Origin: Ligustrum vulgare
Lineage: Eukaryota > Streptophyta > Magnoliopsida > Lamiales > Oleaceae
Reading direction: 5' to 3'
Assembly: GCA_963555705.1 (NCBI GenBank)
Contig: OY743170.1
Span: forward strand, 11,013,096-11,077,095
DNA: 64,000 bases
Shown here: positions 23,179 to 35,033 of the stretch, in pieces
Layout: each line of letters starts with the position of its first letter
Position numbering within the stretch: the first letter of the stretch is position 1
The notes under the pieces: model-generated
Database searches by the model: none
Told to the model about the DNA's origin: nothing
What the model saw: only the letters and a program-made list of their open reading frames with translations
Made by a program: the position numbers and the translations under genes

Positions 23179-23739
23179 GGGTGCGTTTGATTCGCCAAAT
23201 TTTCCATGTGAATTTCCAACTTTGCGCTGTTTGGTTGCCTAAATTTTCCATGGAATTCATTTTTCCACTTGCTTCGAAATTCAGTATTTTCCTTATTTTA
23301 AATGAATTCATTTTTCAAAGGGAGGAAGAGGTTTTATTTTCCAGGAAAAATCTTATACTATTTTTGTTACGTTTGATCATTTTTGTTATTGTTAATTGAT
23401 TTATTTATTTTTCTAAAAGTTAACATTATTATTATCAAGTACAAATGTATGAAAAAATTAAAAAATATATTTTTTTATTAAAATAAATCAATTTTACTTT
23501 ATTTTTCATGGAAAAATAATGTCAATCAAACAACAAAAGTTGGAAAATTTCATACTTTTTTCACTTAAAAAATTAAATCAATCAAACACATTAAACTTCT
23601 AATTTCCAGGAATTCAATTATCTGTAATTCATTTTCTTTCTACCCAAATTCCACCCTCGCTATCAAATGCACCTTAAAGTAAAAAAATTAGGTGAAAATT
23701 CTTCATTTCCCAGAAAAAAGTGTGGAATCAAACACACCC
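23179..23739. mobile_element. Tourist-like element Y, interlocked with element X
   Basis: Ends GGGTGCGTTTGATTC (23179-23193) and GAATCAAACACACCC (23725-23739) are inverted with one mismatch, flanked by TTA on both sides (23176-23178, 23740-23742), as for PIF/Harbinger Tourist elements. Its left end lies in the centre of element X and its right end lies beyond X, so the two overlap instead of nesting. Confidence 0.75.
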
Positions 23740-23742
23740 TTA

Positions 23743-24035
23743 GCTGACTTCGTTTTCCAGTCGACAAAAACTGGTGCATATCTATCTAATCTAATCTAAA
23801 TCTGAAGTATTATAAGAATGAGAAATGCAATAGCCGATTCAATCACAGTGGAAGAGTTGAATATGCATGACAAATGACAAGACAAGACAAGGATAAAAAA
23901 AAAGGGATGAATTAGATGGTACACGTGATTTTCAGTCTCATTCTCATTCGACATTCACGAAAAAGAGATATGGAAATCTCGGTACATCAATTTAAGGTTT
24001 GTATAGCGGTTGAAATAAATAAAATTTGATTTATA
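23743..24035. other. Spacer, nothing recognised
   Basis: AT-rich, no coding signal and no repeat shared with other parts of the window. Confidence 0.4.
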
Positions 24036-24039
24036 ATGT

Positions 24040-24310
24040 GTGTTATTTAAATTTTTTAGATAAAATATGTGATTAAAAATTGAAATAATATATCTGTAAT
24101 AAAAAAATGGTTTGAAAAATTGTCCTCACTATAATTTAGCTTGTGTTTGGTAAAAGCCAAATTTTGGTCCACACAATTTCTCAAATCACTTTTTAACAAC
24201 ACACATTTTCTCTCTCTAATTTTTAACTACTATTTTTTACCTTAAAATTATAAATAAACCAATTTATAAATCAAACAATATTACCAAACGGAAATTTATC
24301 AATGTTACCG
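24040..24310. repeat. Foldback miniature element, family W
   Basis: The left half (GTGATTAAAAATTGAA, AATGGTTTGAAAAATTGT) is the imperfect reverse complement of the right half (ACAATTTCTCAAATCACTTT, TTTCTCTCTCTAATTTTTAA). The right end reads ATTACCAAACGGA. Related segments recur at 27055-27345, 47085-47190, 53895-54010, 56335-56455, 62030-62230 and 62280-62440. Confidence 0.6.
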
Positions 24311-24879
24311 AACCCTCAAGAAAAAACCTAGTACTATAGAGCCTAAATTAAACATAGGAAATATATTGTGCTGCCAGTTCAAGATTTTCTTACACCAACC
24401 AATGGTTCTTTAATTTGATGTCCATTTCTTCGACGAAATAAAAAACTGTGGTCGAGTACTAATGATTTAAAAAATGAAAATGACAAACTAAAATGCTAAA
24501 CATTCACTTTCAAAAATCCTAAATTAAATGATTGCTCAAAGTAGGGACGGATTCAGCATGTAACGAGGGTCTTCAGTCGCTCGTGTTGGATCCGTAAAAA
24601 AAAAATTTTACCTTATAATTTTGGTGTAATTTTTTTCTTATATCTTATAGTGATCGTTCGTCATAGGTCAGTTTCTTAGATTTGTCCTTGTTCTAAGGGA
24701 GAGACGGGAGGGTTTTGTAATGAGTAATACTCTGGCCGGTATCAGGTTAGGGCCTTTGATGCCGACGAAGATTCTGTGATTTGTGAATTTAATAAATTCA
24801 TGAGTATTTTTCGTAATTCAAGATAGCAATTTCTAGCTGGCCATTTTCCTCAACCTTCATGCTCAAAATTATTGGTGGA
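24311..24879. other. Spacer, nothing firm
   Basis: Around 24543 GGGACGGATTCAGCATG resembles ends of plant DNA transposons, but no partner end is found nearby. Confidence 0.35.
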
Positions 24880-25905
24880 CAAAAAATTCGTAATCGAGAG
24901 AATCGAACTGGAACCAAACTAAAAAATTGAAATCGGTCCGTTCTTTAGGAGAAAAATGAGAACCGAAATTGAAAAAATGGAGAACCTAAAACCGATCGGT
25001 TCCTATTTGAAAATCGAAACCGAACCGAGAACAGAATATTCTTAATTTAAAAATTAAGTCCATATAACACTTTTGACATTTTCTGTGTTGCTTTACATGA
25101 TTGAGTGTACAAATGCAACTTACTTAAATGTATTATGATAATTGTTGAATTGTTCATATCGTGTTGCATCTTACTTGAAATTCTTTGTACCAATTTTAGA
25201 AGATTGAATGTTTGGTCTCTAACTCGCATTGATTCAGTGCATTTTTTTGGTGCAAAATTTACAAATTAAGGCAATGACATTTGTGTTGATATGTACTGAA
25301 CTAATTTTAGGAAAGATGTGTAGTTTGACATGTATGTGACTTCTGTCAAGGTGTATTAGTGAATTGTGGTTTTACATTGAAGTCTGAGATAAGACTTCAT
25401 TAGAAATTGTTTGTTATCTTAGAAGTATATATAGGGTCAACTGACTTAAATGATTTTATGTTATTAAAGGTGTCTATATGTCTTCATTATCATTTTTTAG
25501 TCTGGATGATCCGGGCATTCTAGCATAAGCAGTAGATAAAACAACAGAAGATGAAGATCCTACATTTCTAGTTGCTACTGGAATATATAGAATATTATAA
25601 CTGTATTAAGTGTCTTTAGAACCTGAATATATTCAATTTGAATATTTTACCACATATTGATTCGTTTGAGAAATTTTAACTCAACACTTATTTGTTTTTT
25701 GCACGCATTTTCTCGTTTGCTCAAAGTTGAATTTTTTAATAAAAGAACCGAACAAATAACAGAAAAATAACCGAAATCGAATCAGAATTGAAATCGTTCG
25801 GTTTTTGAGTTTTGAAAACCAGAACCGAAACAGAATCGAAATTTTCGATTCGATTCCGGTTCCTTCAATAACCAAACCGAAAATCGAAACACCAACCCCT
25901 ACTCA
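24880..25905. mobile_element. hAT-like non-autonomous element with AACCGAA subterminal repeats
   Basis: Clusters of AACCGAA / CGGTTC motifs at 24890-25030 and 25740-25895 bracket about 700 bases of unrelated AT-rich DNA. The right edge reads CCAACCCCTAC, like the CACCCCTA ends of plant hAT-like elements. Such subterminal repeats are typical transposase-binding clusters. No transposase frame. Confidence 0.55.
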
Positions 25906-27054
25906 AAACTTCGCAAACCACGGACATTTTTTTTAAAACTACCTTTTATAATACATTTTTCATCAAAAAATTCAAATAATGTGTGTTTCCAAAAAAAATA
26001 AAAAATAAAAAATTCGTCACAACATTATGCCTCTCTTCCTTTTCAAATCCCCTGCTCCATGGCCTCGTTTTGTAAATTTAGTTCTTATTTTAAGCTTTTA
26101 GTGTATTTTTGTTTCTACAATATTGCATAATGGTATACGTTCCCTCCCCTCCCCTACTTCCCTGTAATTTTAAAAAAAAAAAGAAAGAGTTAGTTTTCAA
26201 GAATTGAAGGATCTAAAAGCAAGTAGTATTTGTGGATCCCAAAAAATATCTGGTTAAAGGGAACCCGACTGACATGTAATGCTCACATGACGGATGAACA
26301 TTTTTATGGTGCCTTGTTGGAACATTATAAAAGGATTGTATGGTTAAAAGTAAAGTTTGACTTGGTAAAGACATTCTGGAATTAGAAAGTACCAAGATGG
26401 AGTGCGGAGTTAGCTTTTCATGATTAAGGTGTACTTTTCTTGTCTAATCACCTCCCAAACTTGTGCAAGTTTTTATTTTTATTTTTAACTTTTTGGCCCA
26501 TTTCAAAAATACTCTAGAATAGATTGATACATAACTTCTACTAGCAAAATGGGCCAAGTTATAACTTTACACATCATATTTAAATCATGGCCCAATAACT
26601 CTCACCCCAACTATCCCCAAAAAAAAAAAAAAAAAAGGGGCTAGTTTCATACGTTAACGTGAGTATTTGGCCTTCAATTTTGTGTTGTCATTTTACTTGT
26701 TCAAATTTGACTATTTGAGTGCAAGTGGAAATTCTCAATTTCTGTTTTTTTTTTTTAATTCTTATAGCCTATAGGAGTATCAAAGACTAATTATGATTCC
26801 TGTATTTAGGCTTCTAGACTTGCAATTTTTTCAAAAGAACTAAGCAAGAAACACTTTTATTAAAGTATTAAAAATTTAATAATTATTATGTTGTTTTAAC
26901 TTTATTGTACATATCAATAAGGATCTGCAACTCAAAATGTCCATCCATTAAAAAAAAAAAAAAAAAAAAAAAACACTCTTATTTCTTAAAACTCCTCTGT
27001 TTAACAATGTTGTCCTCTATTTGACTCCTATTTCTTAAAACTCCTTTTTGGCAT
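25906..27054. other. Spacer, no gene seen
   Basis: AT-rich with several poly-A/T runs (26167-26184, 26618-26637, 26950-26973). A small mirrored pair TTTTTGGCCCATTTC (26491) and AAAATGGGCC (26547) may be a degraded miniature element. Confidence 0.4.
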
Positions 27055-27345
27055 AAACTTATTTTTTTAATCACGCATTTTAAGGAATCCACAACTTTTA
27101 TCAATTTTTATCAAAATCTATTATAAATTTAATTTTGATCCAAATACGAGCTAAATATGCAAACTGCATGGAGGTGTTGAAGTAGAAAGTAAGACTATGA
27201 TTGAATAACACGGTAAATAATATTGTGCTTGACAAACCATTTATAAACTTGTTTATAAATAACAACATTTTCAAATCGTTTTTCAATCACGCACATTTTT
27301 CGAAATTACTTTTTAATCACATATTTTACATAAAAAATATAAATA
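27055..27345. repeat. Family W repeat, diverged copy
   Basis: Shares TTAATCACGCATTTT, CAATCACGCACATTTTTCGA and TTTTTAATCACATATTTTAC with other W copies. Ends not defined. Confidence 0.45.
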
Positions 27346-27972
27346 AATCATTTAACAAAAAAAAAATCTCAGTGACACATGCTCTGTTAGGCGGGTTTAT
27401 AAATGAGGTATGAAATAATTATTGTATGATAAGAATCCATCGCAAGGCCAGAATTTGTGGAGAGCCCATCAAATCCAACACAAACACTATTCAACAATAT
27501 TGCTTGAAGAATAAAAATTAAAGTAATTTATTTTCTTTTTTTAATAATACATATATTTGACTTTATTAATTAAGTATGGTGTGGTGCCTGCAATAGAATG
27601 AGATATAGACTAAAAATAGGCCGTTCAATAAGATAAATTCAATGAATTCAACATCGCTTGGTTAATAATAAATAGGTCCCATTTGGGAATGATTATTCCA
27701 CACAAAAGTAAGATTAGTGATAGAGATAAATCATACACCATATGCTTGCTTATCTACACACTGCACAACCCATGTTCTATTTTATTTGCTTCCAATTTTC
27801 ATTCCTTTTCACAACATTAAATCATCAAGTAATAAAATGACATGAAAAGAATATAATAAGAATTAAACAAATGAATCTGCATCGGATGAAACAAAAGAAA
27901 AAGCAATAGCGAAAACCTTCCTTCCATCTTGTGGTTGTCTAATCCCCTTGGATTGGGTATTTGGTGGATATG
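27346..27972. other. Spacer, no gene seen
   Basis: AT-rich DNA between a family W repeat and the TRIM element. No coding signal on either strand. Confidence 0.4.
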
Positions 27973-28320
27973 TGTTAAAATTTGAGGGTCCATTTTAAAA
28001 GGTCAATCTTTTTAAGAAAAGTAGCACAAACACTTATAAATTAGTCTGTATTTTCATCTTTATTCGATGTAAGATTTTATCTTTTAATATGTCCCTTCAA
28101 GATGATGACTTGTTTGATCAGATCAATCTTAAAAATCGTGTGTTCATTTTTTGAATCTTAATCGGATTAAATTGCTCGTTGGAACTTAATGCGCTTTGAT
28201 ACCATATTAAGTTTTCTGGGTAATCTTAAAAGGCCAACCTTGTTAAAAGGAGTAGTCTAAATACTTATAAATTGATCTATATTTTCATCTCTATTCGATG
28301 TGAGATTTTATCCCTTAACA
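27973..28320 (-). mobile_element. TRIM: miniature LTR retrotransposon
   Basis: On the minus strand: 5' LTR 28320-28205 (TGTTAAGGGATAAAATC start), primer site TGGTATCAAAGC (28204-28193), about 100 bases of non-coding interior, a purine tract TTGAAGGGACA, and 3' LTR 28089-27973. The two about 116-base LTRs share CATCGAATA, GATGAAAATA and TTTATAAGT. Flanks ATATG (27968-27972) and ATAGG (28321-28325) match in four of five bases, as for a decayed target duplication. It encodes nothing and would need proteins from other retrotransposons. Confidence 0.8.
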
Positions 28321-28325
28321 ATAGG

Positions 28326-29287
28326 AATCCTCTCGTCCTTGATCGGATCAAGGCGAAAAATCACGGAGATCTTGAGATATTCGGTAGTTCGGAAAATTCG
28401 GGACCTAGTTCAATTCGTGAGGAAAATCAGTACCCATACACAAAAGGAGCACTAGGTTCAAAATTTATATTGTAGTATAAAACGGATGACAAATGAAAAA
28501 TAATTAAAGTCGTATATATTACATCAAATATGGAACAATATTGTCCATTGCCTTTAGAACACTGCTACGAAGTGGATTGTACAGCCGAATTGAGTGATTG
28601 TTACTGTAGTAAAATTAAAACTTATGTCTTTTCAATAAATAAATAATCGAGTAGACTCATTCTCGTGTTTCTATAAATTCATATCTTTATATTGGATGCT
28701 TAAATTCTTGATAGAATATCTAGAAATTTCATATAAACTTCTGAGGGAAAAGTACATATAATCTTATCTCTTAGTCTGAGGGTAGAACTTTTTTTTTTTT
28801 TCCATATATGAACTAGAATATTTATGTATTGTAAAATACAAAATTAATTTTGTTTTGATTGGACAGTTAGTCCATAAAAGAATTGGAAAAGTTTCACAGT
28901 GTTGTTTTTCTATATTCAATAATTATAAGATCTTAGTGGCATTCTTTCCCATCAAAAAAGCGTTTAATAATTGGACGGCGACATGGATAACACGCCCAAG
29001 CACTTGATTTTTTTCATTATAAATTGACGGTGTCCATGTTCAACAACTATTTATAAATTAAATCATAAACAAATAAAAATAAGTGATACATAAATTGATA
29101 GTATTCTTGAATCTAACAAAATACATGAATAAAAAGTTATTAGACCGATTATAAACAGTATTTTGAAACGCACGAGAAGTTACTTTGTGCCATATGAAGA
29201 TTTCTACAAAGATGAAAGGTGATATAGTTTTTACACTTGTCGTGTTTCATGAATGTCGTAGAAATGACAAGAAAAATGTTCTTAGAT
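28326..29287. other. Spacer, no gene seen
   Basis: AT-rich. The segment 29155-29287 is the left flank of the tandem duplication and is partly repeated at 29940-29990 plus 30750-30785. Confidence 0.45.
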
Positions 29288-29949
29288 TAAAATGAGAATG
29301 GTGATGAGACATGTATAGTCATGCTAAACTAGATAAGATTAAAAATAAGAATATATCAAGTAGACGTTATACATGTTACATATATAACATAAATAATTAT
29401 TATTCACGTGGGCTTCACGTCAATCCAAAATGGTCCCCATTACATTTCACTATTTCATTATGTCCACTAGCACTTATATCACGACTTTAGGAGGTGTTAA
29501 CGAATTATTTAAATAAATATAAATGATTGATTGATGGATAAATATGTAGTACTTGTAGATTTTACGAAATGTATGATAAAAAAATGATGATTGAAACATT
29601 TAAAGACAGTTATTTTCGAAGATAAAATGAGAATGGTGATGAGACATGTATGGACATGCTAAACTAGATAAGATTAAAAATAATAATATATCAAGTAGAC
29701 GTTATACATGTTACATACATAACACAAATAATTATTATTCACACGGGCTTCATGTCAATCCAAAAAAGTCCCCATTGCATTTCACTATTTCAGTATGTCC
29801 ACTAGCACTTATATCACGACTTTAGGAGGTGTTAACTAATGATTTAAATAAATATAAATGATTGATGGATGGATAAATGTGTAGTACATGTAGATTTTAC
29901 GAAATGTATGATAAAAATGATAATTGGAACATTTAAAGACAGTTATTTT
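29288..29949. repeat. 335-bp tandem duplication
   Basis: Units 29288-29622 and 29623-29949 are about 95 percent alike by eye (shared GAGAATGGTGATGAGACATG, AAGTAGACGTTATACATGTT, ACTTATATCACGACTTTAGG). No coding content. Confidence 0.92.
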
Positions 29950-30005
29950 GGGATCCCCCGAGAAGTTATTTTGTGTAATTGGAGGATTTGTACATATATA
30001 ATAAT

Positions 30006-30753
30006 CAAAGATGACCCTGGACCTAGGCGGTCCATGCGGCTGATTAGGGCCCCCAAAATATGAGGGACCCTAACAAAGTTGCCCTCCATACGTCCGGTGG
30101 AAGGGCCTCCAAGCTTTCCCTTGCTCATTTCTGCGAAAATAAAGATCCAACAGGTGGCTAGCATTTTGGAGGGGAGAAATTATAAGTTTTGAGTTAGTGA
30201 TTCAGTTTGAGGGATTTCTTAGTTTTGGAAAAATGGTTAATTGGGATTAGGTTTCGAGTGAGTTTGAGAATCTACCGAGGAAAAATGGCTGGGGAGATTG
30301 GGGTTTAGGGTTGTTTCAGAGGGCTCTAGTTTTGCATTTTGCGGAGAGTCTGAGTGAGTGAGTAAGTGAGAAGAAGAGTACCGAGAGATTATAATGATGA
30401 TACGTTTGGAGAGAGAATTGAAGATTGAGAACTCGATCTATTTTTAATTGATTAAGGTCTGCATATGTAATTTTTCACTAAGGGCAATGATATTTATCAT
30501 GTCACATGAGTAATGGTATAACCCATTTCATTGGATAAAATGTTTTGCTTTTATTACAAGTTATTTAAGCAAGAAGGAAATAATTGTAAAAAATTATTTA
30601 TTAATTTTTCATCATAAAATGTTAGAAAATTAAATTTAAATTAAACTTTAAATGTTTTTATTTAGTAAAAAATTATATTTTTAAAAATTATTTATCAAAA
30701 GATTTCATATAATGTTTCGTTTAAGGTCCCCAATATCTCTTGGCCCGCACTGA
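30006..30753. mobile_element. hAT-like element, possible captured exon
   Basis: The left end GATGACCCTGGACCTAGGCG with GGGCCCCCAAAATATGAGGG and the right end GGTCCCCAATATCTCTTGG, CCCGCACTG are imperfect inverted repeats of a common plant family with CAGGGCCGGCCCTG-type ends. It interrupts a region that is otherwise similar to 29160-29240. The interior (30180-30440) is G-rich with an ATG at 30285 in AAAAATGGCTGGGGAGATTG, more gene-like than its surroundings, and may be a captured 5' exon; that is inference. Confidence 0.55.
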
Positions 30754-31550
30754 AAATATTCTTTATACTTGCCGTGTTTTATGAATGTTGGATAATTAAT
30801 GGGTGAGATGTACAAAAGATGAACTAAAAAATGAGGCCTCTTCTCGCCTCATATATAGATACAATAATTTAATGCGTTCTAGCACAAACAAATCAATGCG
30901 ATCATCATTCATGCAAACACATGCTTGTACATAATAATTGAATGACAAGTGTCACTAAGCACAATATCCAATCACAAAAATTGAAATTTGGACTCAATCT
31001 TTACTTACGACATAGTGATGAGTATTTTCCCTTTAAAAAATGATTAAAAAGTCCATAAAATCGTCTATTAAATGTGTCGTTAACAGAACAAGGAAAATGT
31101 TGAAAATCAAAGTGTTAGAAGGCTAAAGAAAGAATCTTAGAGATCCAATCTGCCAGGCAAAATTTAAGTCGATACTTCTTTTTAATAGAAAATAAGTTTT
31201 TATTAGATAACAAGAAAAAGAAAAGAAAAATGAGGGGAATATATATGACCTCTGGTTAATGGTAGAGTAACAAATAATAGCTCAAATTCCAAATTACGAG
31301 CTTATGAAAAAATTGTAAATAAAAGAAGTAGGTGCAAAACATTTAATAATATTCACGGGACATGATCTTCATGTTATGCTTAAAGTGATACATAGAGCGA
31401 GTCGTATGCCGTGACCATCTCGGTTGAAAACGATTAAAGAAGATGACAATTCATAAATAACTTTTATATTTTAGAATTCAGATGCTAATAAAATTTTAAA
31501 TTGTATTAAACTCAAACTAAAATGTATTAAACTCAAACCCTATTCCCCTC

Positions 31551-31555
<5 letters not shown>
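30754..31555. other. Spacer, no gene seen
   Basis: AT-rich. A 16-base direct repeat TGTATTAAACTCAAAC occurs at 31502 and 31523. Confidence 0.4.
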
Positions 31556-31619
<64 letters not shown>

Positions 31620-31637
31620 ACACACACACACACACAC
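31556..31637. repeat. Compound (CT)n-(CA)n microsatellite
   Basis: About 29 CT units followed by CTCACTCA and about 10 CA units, then CT/CCA-rich DNA to about 31720. Confidence 0.97.
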
Positions 31638-31809
31638 TCCCTCCCTCCTTCCTTCGGTGATGGCACCCCAATCACCCACCCACCCACTCCACTCCACCCA
31701 TCCACCCACCCTAGCTCGCATCCACAACATCATCGCACGCAATGGTGCAAGGCTGTTGTGTCGTCATGAACAACATCGCATCACGCACGTAGACTGATGA
31801 TTCTAGCTC

Positions 31810-32560
31810 TGGGCAAAAGAATCGAAACCAGCGGTTTGGTTCCGATTTGGTCCCGGTTCGGTTCTTTCAAAATTTTAAACGATTTTGGTTCTAAAAATCA
31901 AGAACCATTTGATTCTGATTCTAGTTCTGGTTCTTGGTTTTGGTCTTGATTTAGAACCAGAACCAAGAACCAAAATCGATAGAATAAAACACAGTTTTTT
32001 TTTTGTTGTTAAAAATATAATTTAAAAAAATAAGAAAAAAATCATTAATTCTTAATCTTAATGAATGTTATCCGATCTATTAGTCATCATCAATTACCCA
32101 ACAGCTATTGACTCATTCAACATTACAACAATTATAAAGAAAACAAGTAATAAACAAAAAACTACAGATAAAAAATTCATTTTTTTTCTTTCGCTAGTTA
32201 TGCGACTGTTCCTTGAAAAAGCGGAGAACTACGAGTAGAAATTGAAGAATTTTTAGAAGGAGAACATACACAAGGATGATGAGATATGTTAGTGTTTGGA
32301 AGAAAGTGGATATTTTGATGTTAAGGTTAAATATGACTGTTGTGTTTGCATCTTGATCAAACTCGATGACCTTACCATCTTATGAATCTTACCAGCCAGA
32401 ATCTACTATCGCTTAAGTTTGAAATTTTTTGTTTAAGAAATTGGAACCAGAACCAAAAGAACTGAACGGTTTGGTTCTTCTCTTATAAAAAGAACCAACA
32501 ATTGTTTTTTCAAAAGAACAATCGGTTCTGGTTCGTTTCGGTGGGTGTTGCGATTTAAAG
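31810..32560. mobile_element. hAT-like element with GGTTC repeats
   Basis: Clusters of GGTTC / GAACC motifs at 31825-31980 and 32440-32535 flank a 450-base unrelated interior, the same plan as 24880-25905. Exact ends are not clear. Confidence 0.5.
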
Positions 32561-32754
32561 ACTTAAAGAGTAGTGATGGGTGTTGCGATCTAGGTTGTGA
32601 TGTGGGTGATTTTGATAATTTGTATTGACGAAATCTGCTTCGCATGATGGTGTGGATGTTTTTAAGTGGGTGTCGTTTTTAGTGGTGGTGATAGTGGAAG
32701 TGAACTAGTGAAGTGACGGTGATTGTAGCGTAAGTGGTTGTGGTGTGCACAAAT

Positions 32755-33770
32755 AAACCACCACCTCGCTAAACCGAAAGTAACCGCAACAAATGGTTTG
32801 GTTTAGAAAAATTTCAAACTGCTTTAAACGATTTGGTTTAGGTTTCAATTGTCGAGATGGCGGTTTCAAACCGCAACCCGCCAAGTTTTAAAAAAAGAAA
32901 AAAAAAGAGTGTAGGATTAACTTATCAAATTTAGATTGTTATTGAAACATTTAAGTCATTTTTAGTGTTGGTTTGATTTTTTCAGTGGCAATGAGTTATA
33001 GAATAACTTTTATCAAATTTTGGACGTGTTCTTGAAAGATTTCTAACCTCTGTCAATTGTAAAAAATGTGATTCTTTTTTCAAGAATAAATATATGTTTT
33101 AATCTATGCCTGTTTGATCCCTCCTATAAGCAGTACAGCCCCATTCCCAACTAGAACTATTGAATGCTATAGAAAAGTTAAAATGAGACATGTAGTTTCC
33201 ATTGAAGAACTTTATAAAAAAAATAGAAGAGAATTCATTAGGACACATATTTATAGCGTACTGAAGAGAAGAAATACTTTTCCAGTAGCACATTGTGTTA
33301 TCTTTTATTTATGTGAATGGTTATAAACAAATAAATTTCATTTGTAATTGCAACCTGTCGGAGTAATCCCCTTGTCAATGTGAGTTGCATCTAAAAAAAA
33401 ATTCAAGAACACCATTTGATGTAATCTACGTAATGATCGGTGAGTATTTCTTAGTTATTGACCACAAAGTTGGTATTGATCATTCACTCAATGTGTTTAT
33501 TGATTGTGAAATCTTTGATCTTTGCTATTGATAAATTAATCGTTCATTAATTCTTGCATTATTGTATAAGAATGTGCCTAGGTTTGAGATCTACTAATTT
33601 ATTTGGTTGCAAACCGCACTTTTTAACTGCACCAAACCGCAAAAAATTGTTTGGTTTAGGAAAAGAAATGGTTTGGTTTGGTTTGGAAAATTTTCAAACC
33701 GTTTTAACGGTTTGGTTTCAAATTTTGCTTCTAACCGCCCAAACCAAAACGCGTTCACCCCTAGATGGAT
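32755..33770. mobile_element. hAT-like element with GGTTTGG repeats
   Basis: AAACCGC / GGTTTGG clusters at 32757-32890 and 33600-33745 flank about 700 bases. The right end AACGCGTTCACCCCTAG carries the CACCCCTA motif of plant hAT-like elements. No transposase frame. Confidence 0.55.
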
Positions 33771-34966
33771 CTGAGGATGTGGAGGCGGCGTGAGGCTGTG
33801 ATTTTTAGTTCGATAGGGTCGGTGCAAGCGGTGTTGTTCTCCGGCGGTGGTGTTTCAACAATGGAGAAGATTAACTGGAAATGTGAAAGGTGTAACTTTT
33901 TGGTTAATCTCTGTTTTATTTTTTAGTCTTTGTGGCGGTGTCGCCACCTCCGTCGTTGGTGGTTGTGGAGTGGGATCGCTGAAGGTGATAAGGGTAGGAT
34001 AGGGTGGTAACTTATTTTGTGACTAATTAATTTGAAATTTGTGATCGTAAGATAAGTTGTGACTTATAAAATCCCGATTTGTGACTAGGAAAAAGTTGTG
34101 ACCTATAAAGTTCGGGATTTGTGATTGATAAATAAGTTGTGACTTAAGAAATTTGTAGTTGTGACCAAAAATAAGTTGTGAATTTGTTAAATTGTAACCA
34201 ATTAACTTGAAATTTGTGATCTTGAAATAAGTTGTCTCATAAAATCGAAATTTGTGACCAAAAAAAAGTTGTGACCCACTAAATTTGATATATTAGAACG
34301 ACAAATAAGTTGTGACTTACAAAATTTGTAAAATGTGGAAAAATGAAAGTTGTGACCGAAATTTTCAGAATTCGTGACAGAGAAAAAAGACGTAACCGAT
34401 AAAATTTGTGACTTGTGACTGATAAGAGAGCCGTGATCGATTAATTTAATAATTTATTATCGAAAAATAAGTTGTGACCTATAAAATTCATGATTTGTGA
34501 GCGAGAAAAAAGTTGTGACTTAGAAAATTTGTGATTTGTGACCGAGAAAAAAGTTGTAACCTATAAAATTTGCGATTTGTGACTAAGAAATAAGTTGTGA
34601 TCTATAAATTTTTAATTTGTGACTTAGAAATTAGTCGTGACCAAATATTTAGTTGGGCACCATATTTGTAACTGAAAAACAAGTTGTGACTTTTTATATA
34701 TGTGATTTGTGACCGATTAATTTAATAATTTGTGATCGAAAATAAGTCGTGGCCTACAAATTTATTATTTGTGACCGGGAATTAAGTCGTAACCAAACAA
34801 TTTTATTATTTGTGACCAGAAAATTATAATTTGTGATTTGTGCTTGTGACCATAAATTGTACAATTGTGACCTCAATCTATTTAATTACCTATTTTTTTG
34901 TTAAAGATAACAGTTTTTAAAATTTTAATTTTCATCTTTCAAACTCCTTGCATATGTATTTAACCC
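33771..34966 (-). mobile_element. Element E1: partial, inverted relative of E2
   Basis: The right end GTATTTAACCC is the inverted counterpart of the E2 left end (GGGTTAAGTAC at 42531). A GTGAC-rich array (34010-34870) and GGGTAGGATAGGGTGG at about 33989 match, in reverse, the E2 array and its TACCCTACCCTACC border (about 44848-44862). It lacks the proline-rich and RGG gene fragments of E2. The left part (33771-34010) is GT-rich and looks gene-derived; the left end is unclear. Confidence 0.65.
34010..34870. repeat. Degenerate TTTGTGAC tandem array
   Basis: About 20 imperfect units of 40-50 bases built on AAGTTGTGACCTATAAAATT, followed by TTTGTGACCGA. Mirrored by the GTCACA array at 43970-44830. 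Confidence 0.88.
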
Positions 34967-35033
34967 TTAAATTAATTGGTTGAATTGAAAATTCTTCAAT
35001 AAAATGCACATTATATTAAAAGTCCGCTTAAGG
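34967..35033 (+). repeat. copia-3 LTR fragment, left of the gypsy element
   Basis: AAATTAATTGG to CCGCTTAAGG; it continues after the gypsy insertion at 42434-42530 (TGTCTTATATATAATAATG to TTTAAGTTGTAA). The joined 170 bases match parts of the copia-3 LTRs at 45668-47600 and 51620-51780. Confidence 0.85.

Larger units (their letters stand above)
20795..23673. mobile_element. Palindromic PIF/Harbinger-like element X, split by Helitron B
   Basis: Ends GGCTGTGTTTGATAGCGA (20795) and TCGCTATCAAATGCACC (to 23673) are inverted repeats flanked by TTA (20792-20794 and 23674-23676), the PIF/Harbinger target. The left arm runs 20795-21017 and 22955-about 23160; its mirror image runs 23673 back to about 23240, for example TTTGTACTTGATAATAATAA at 22955 and its complement near 23447. 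Without Helitron B the element is about 940 bases. No transposase frame. Confidence 0.8.

Noticed and set aside
31517..31705. Arg-Glu repeat protein on the minus strand
   Set aside because: Translation of a (CT)n-(CA)n microsatellite.
34010..34870. CRISPR-like array
   Set aside because: Units are degenerate, adjacent and without unique spacers of constant length, and the host is a plant; it is a tandem repeat within a transposon.
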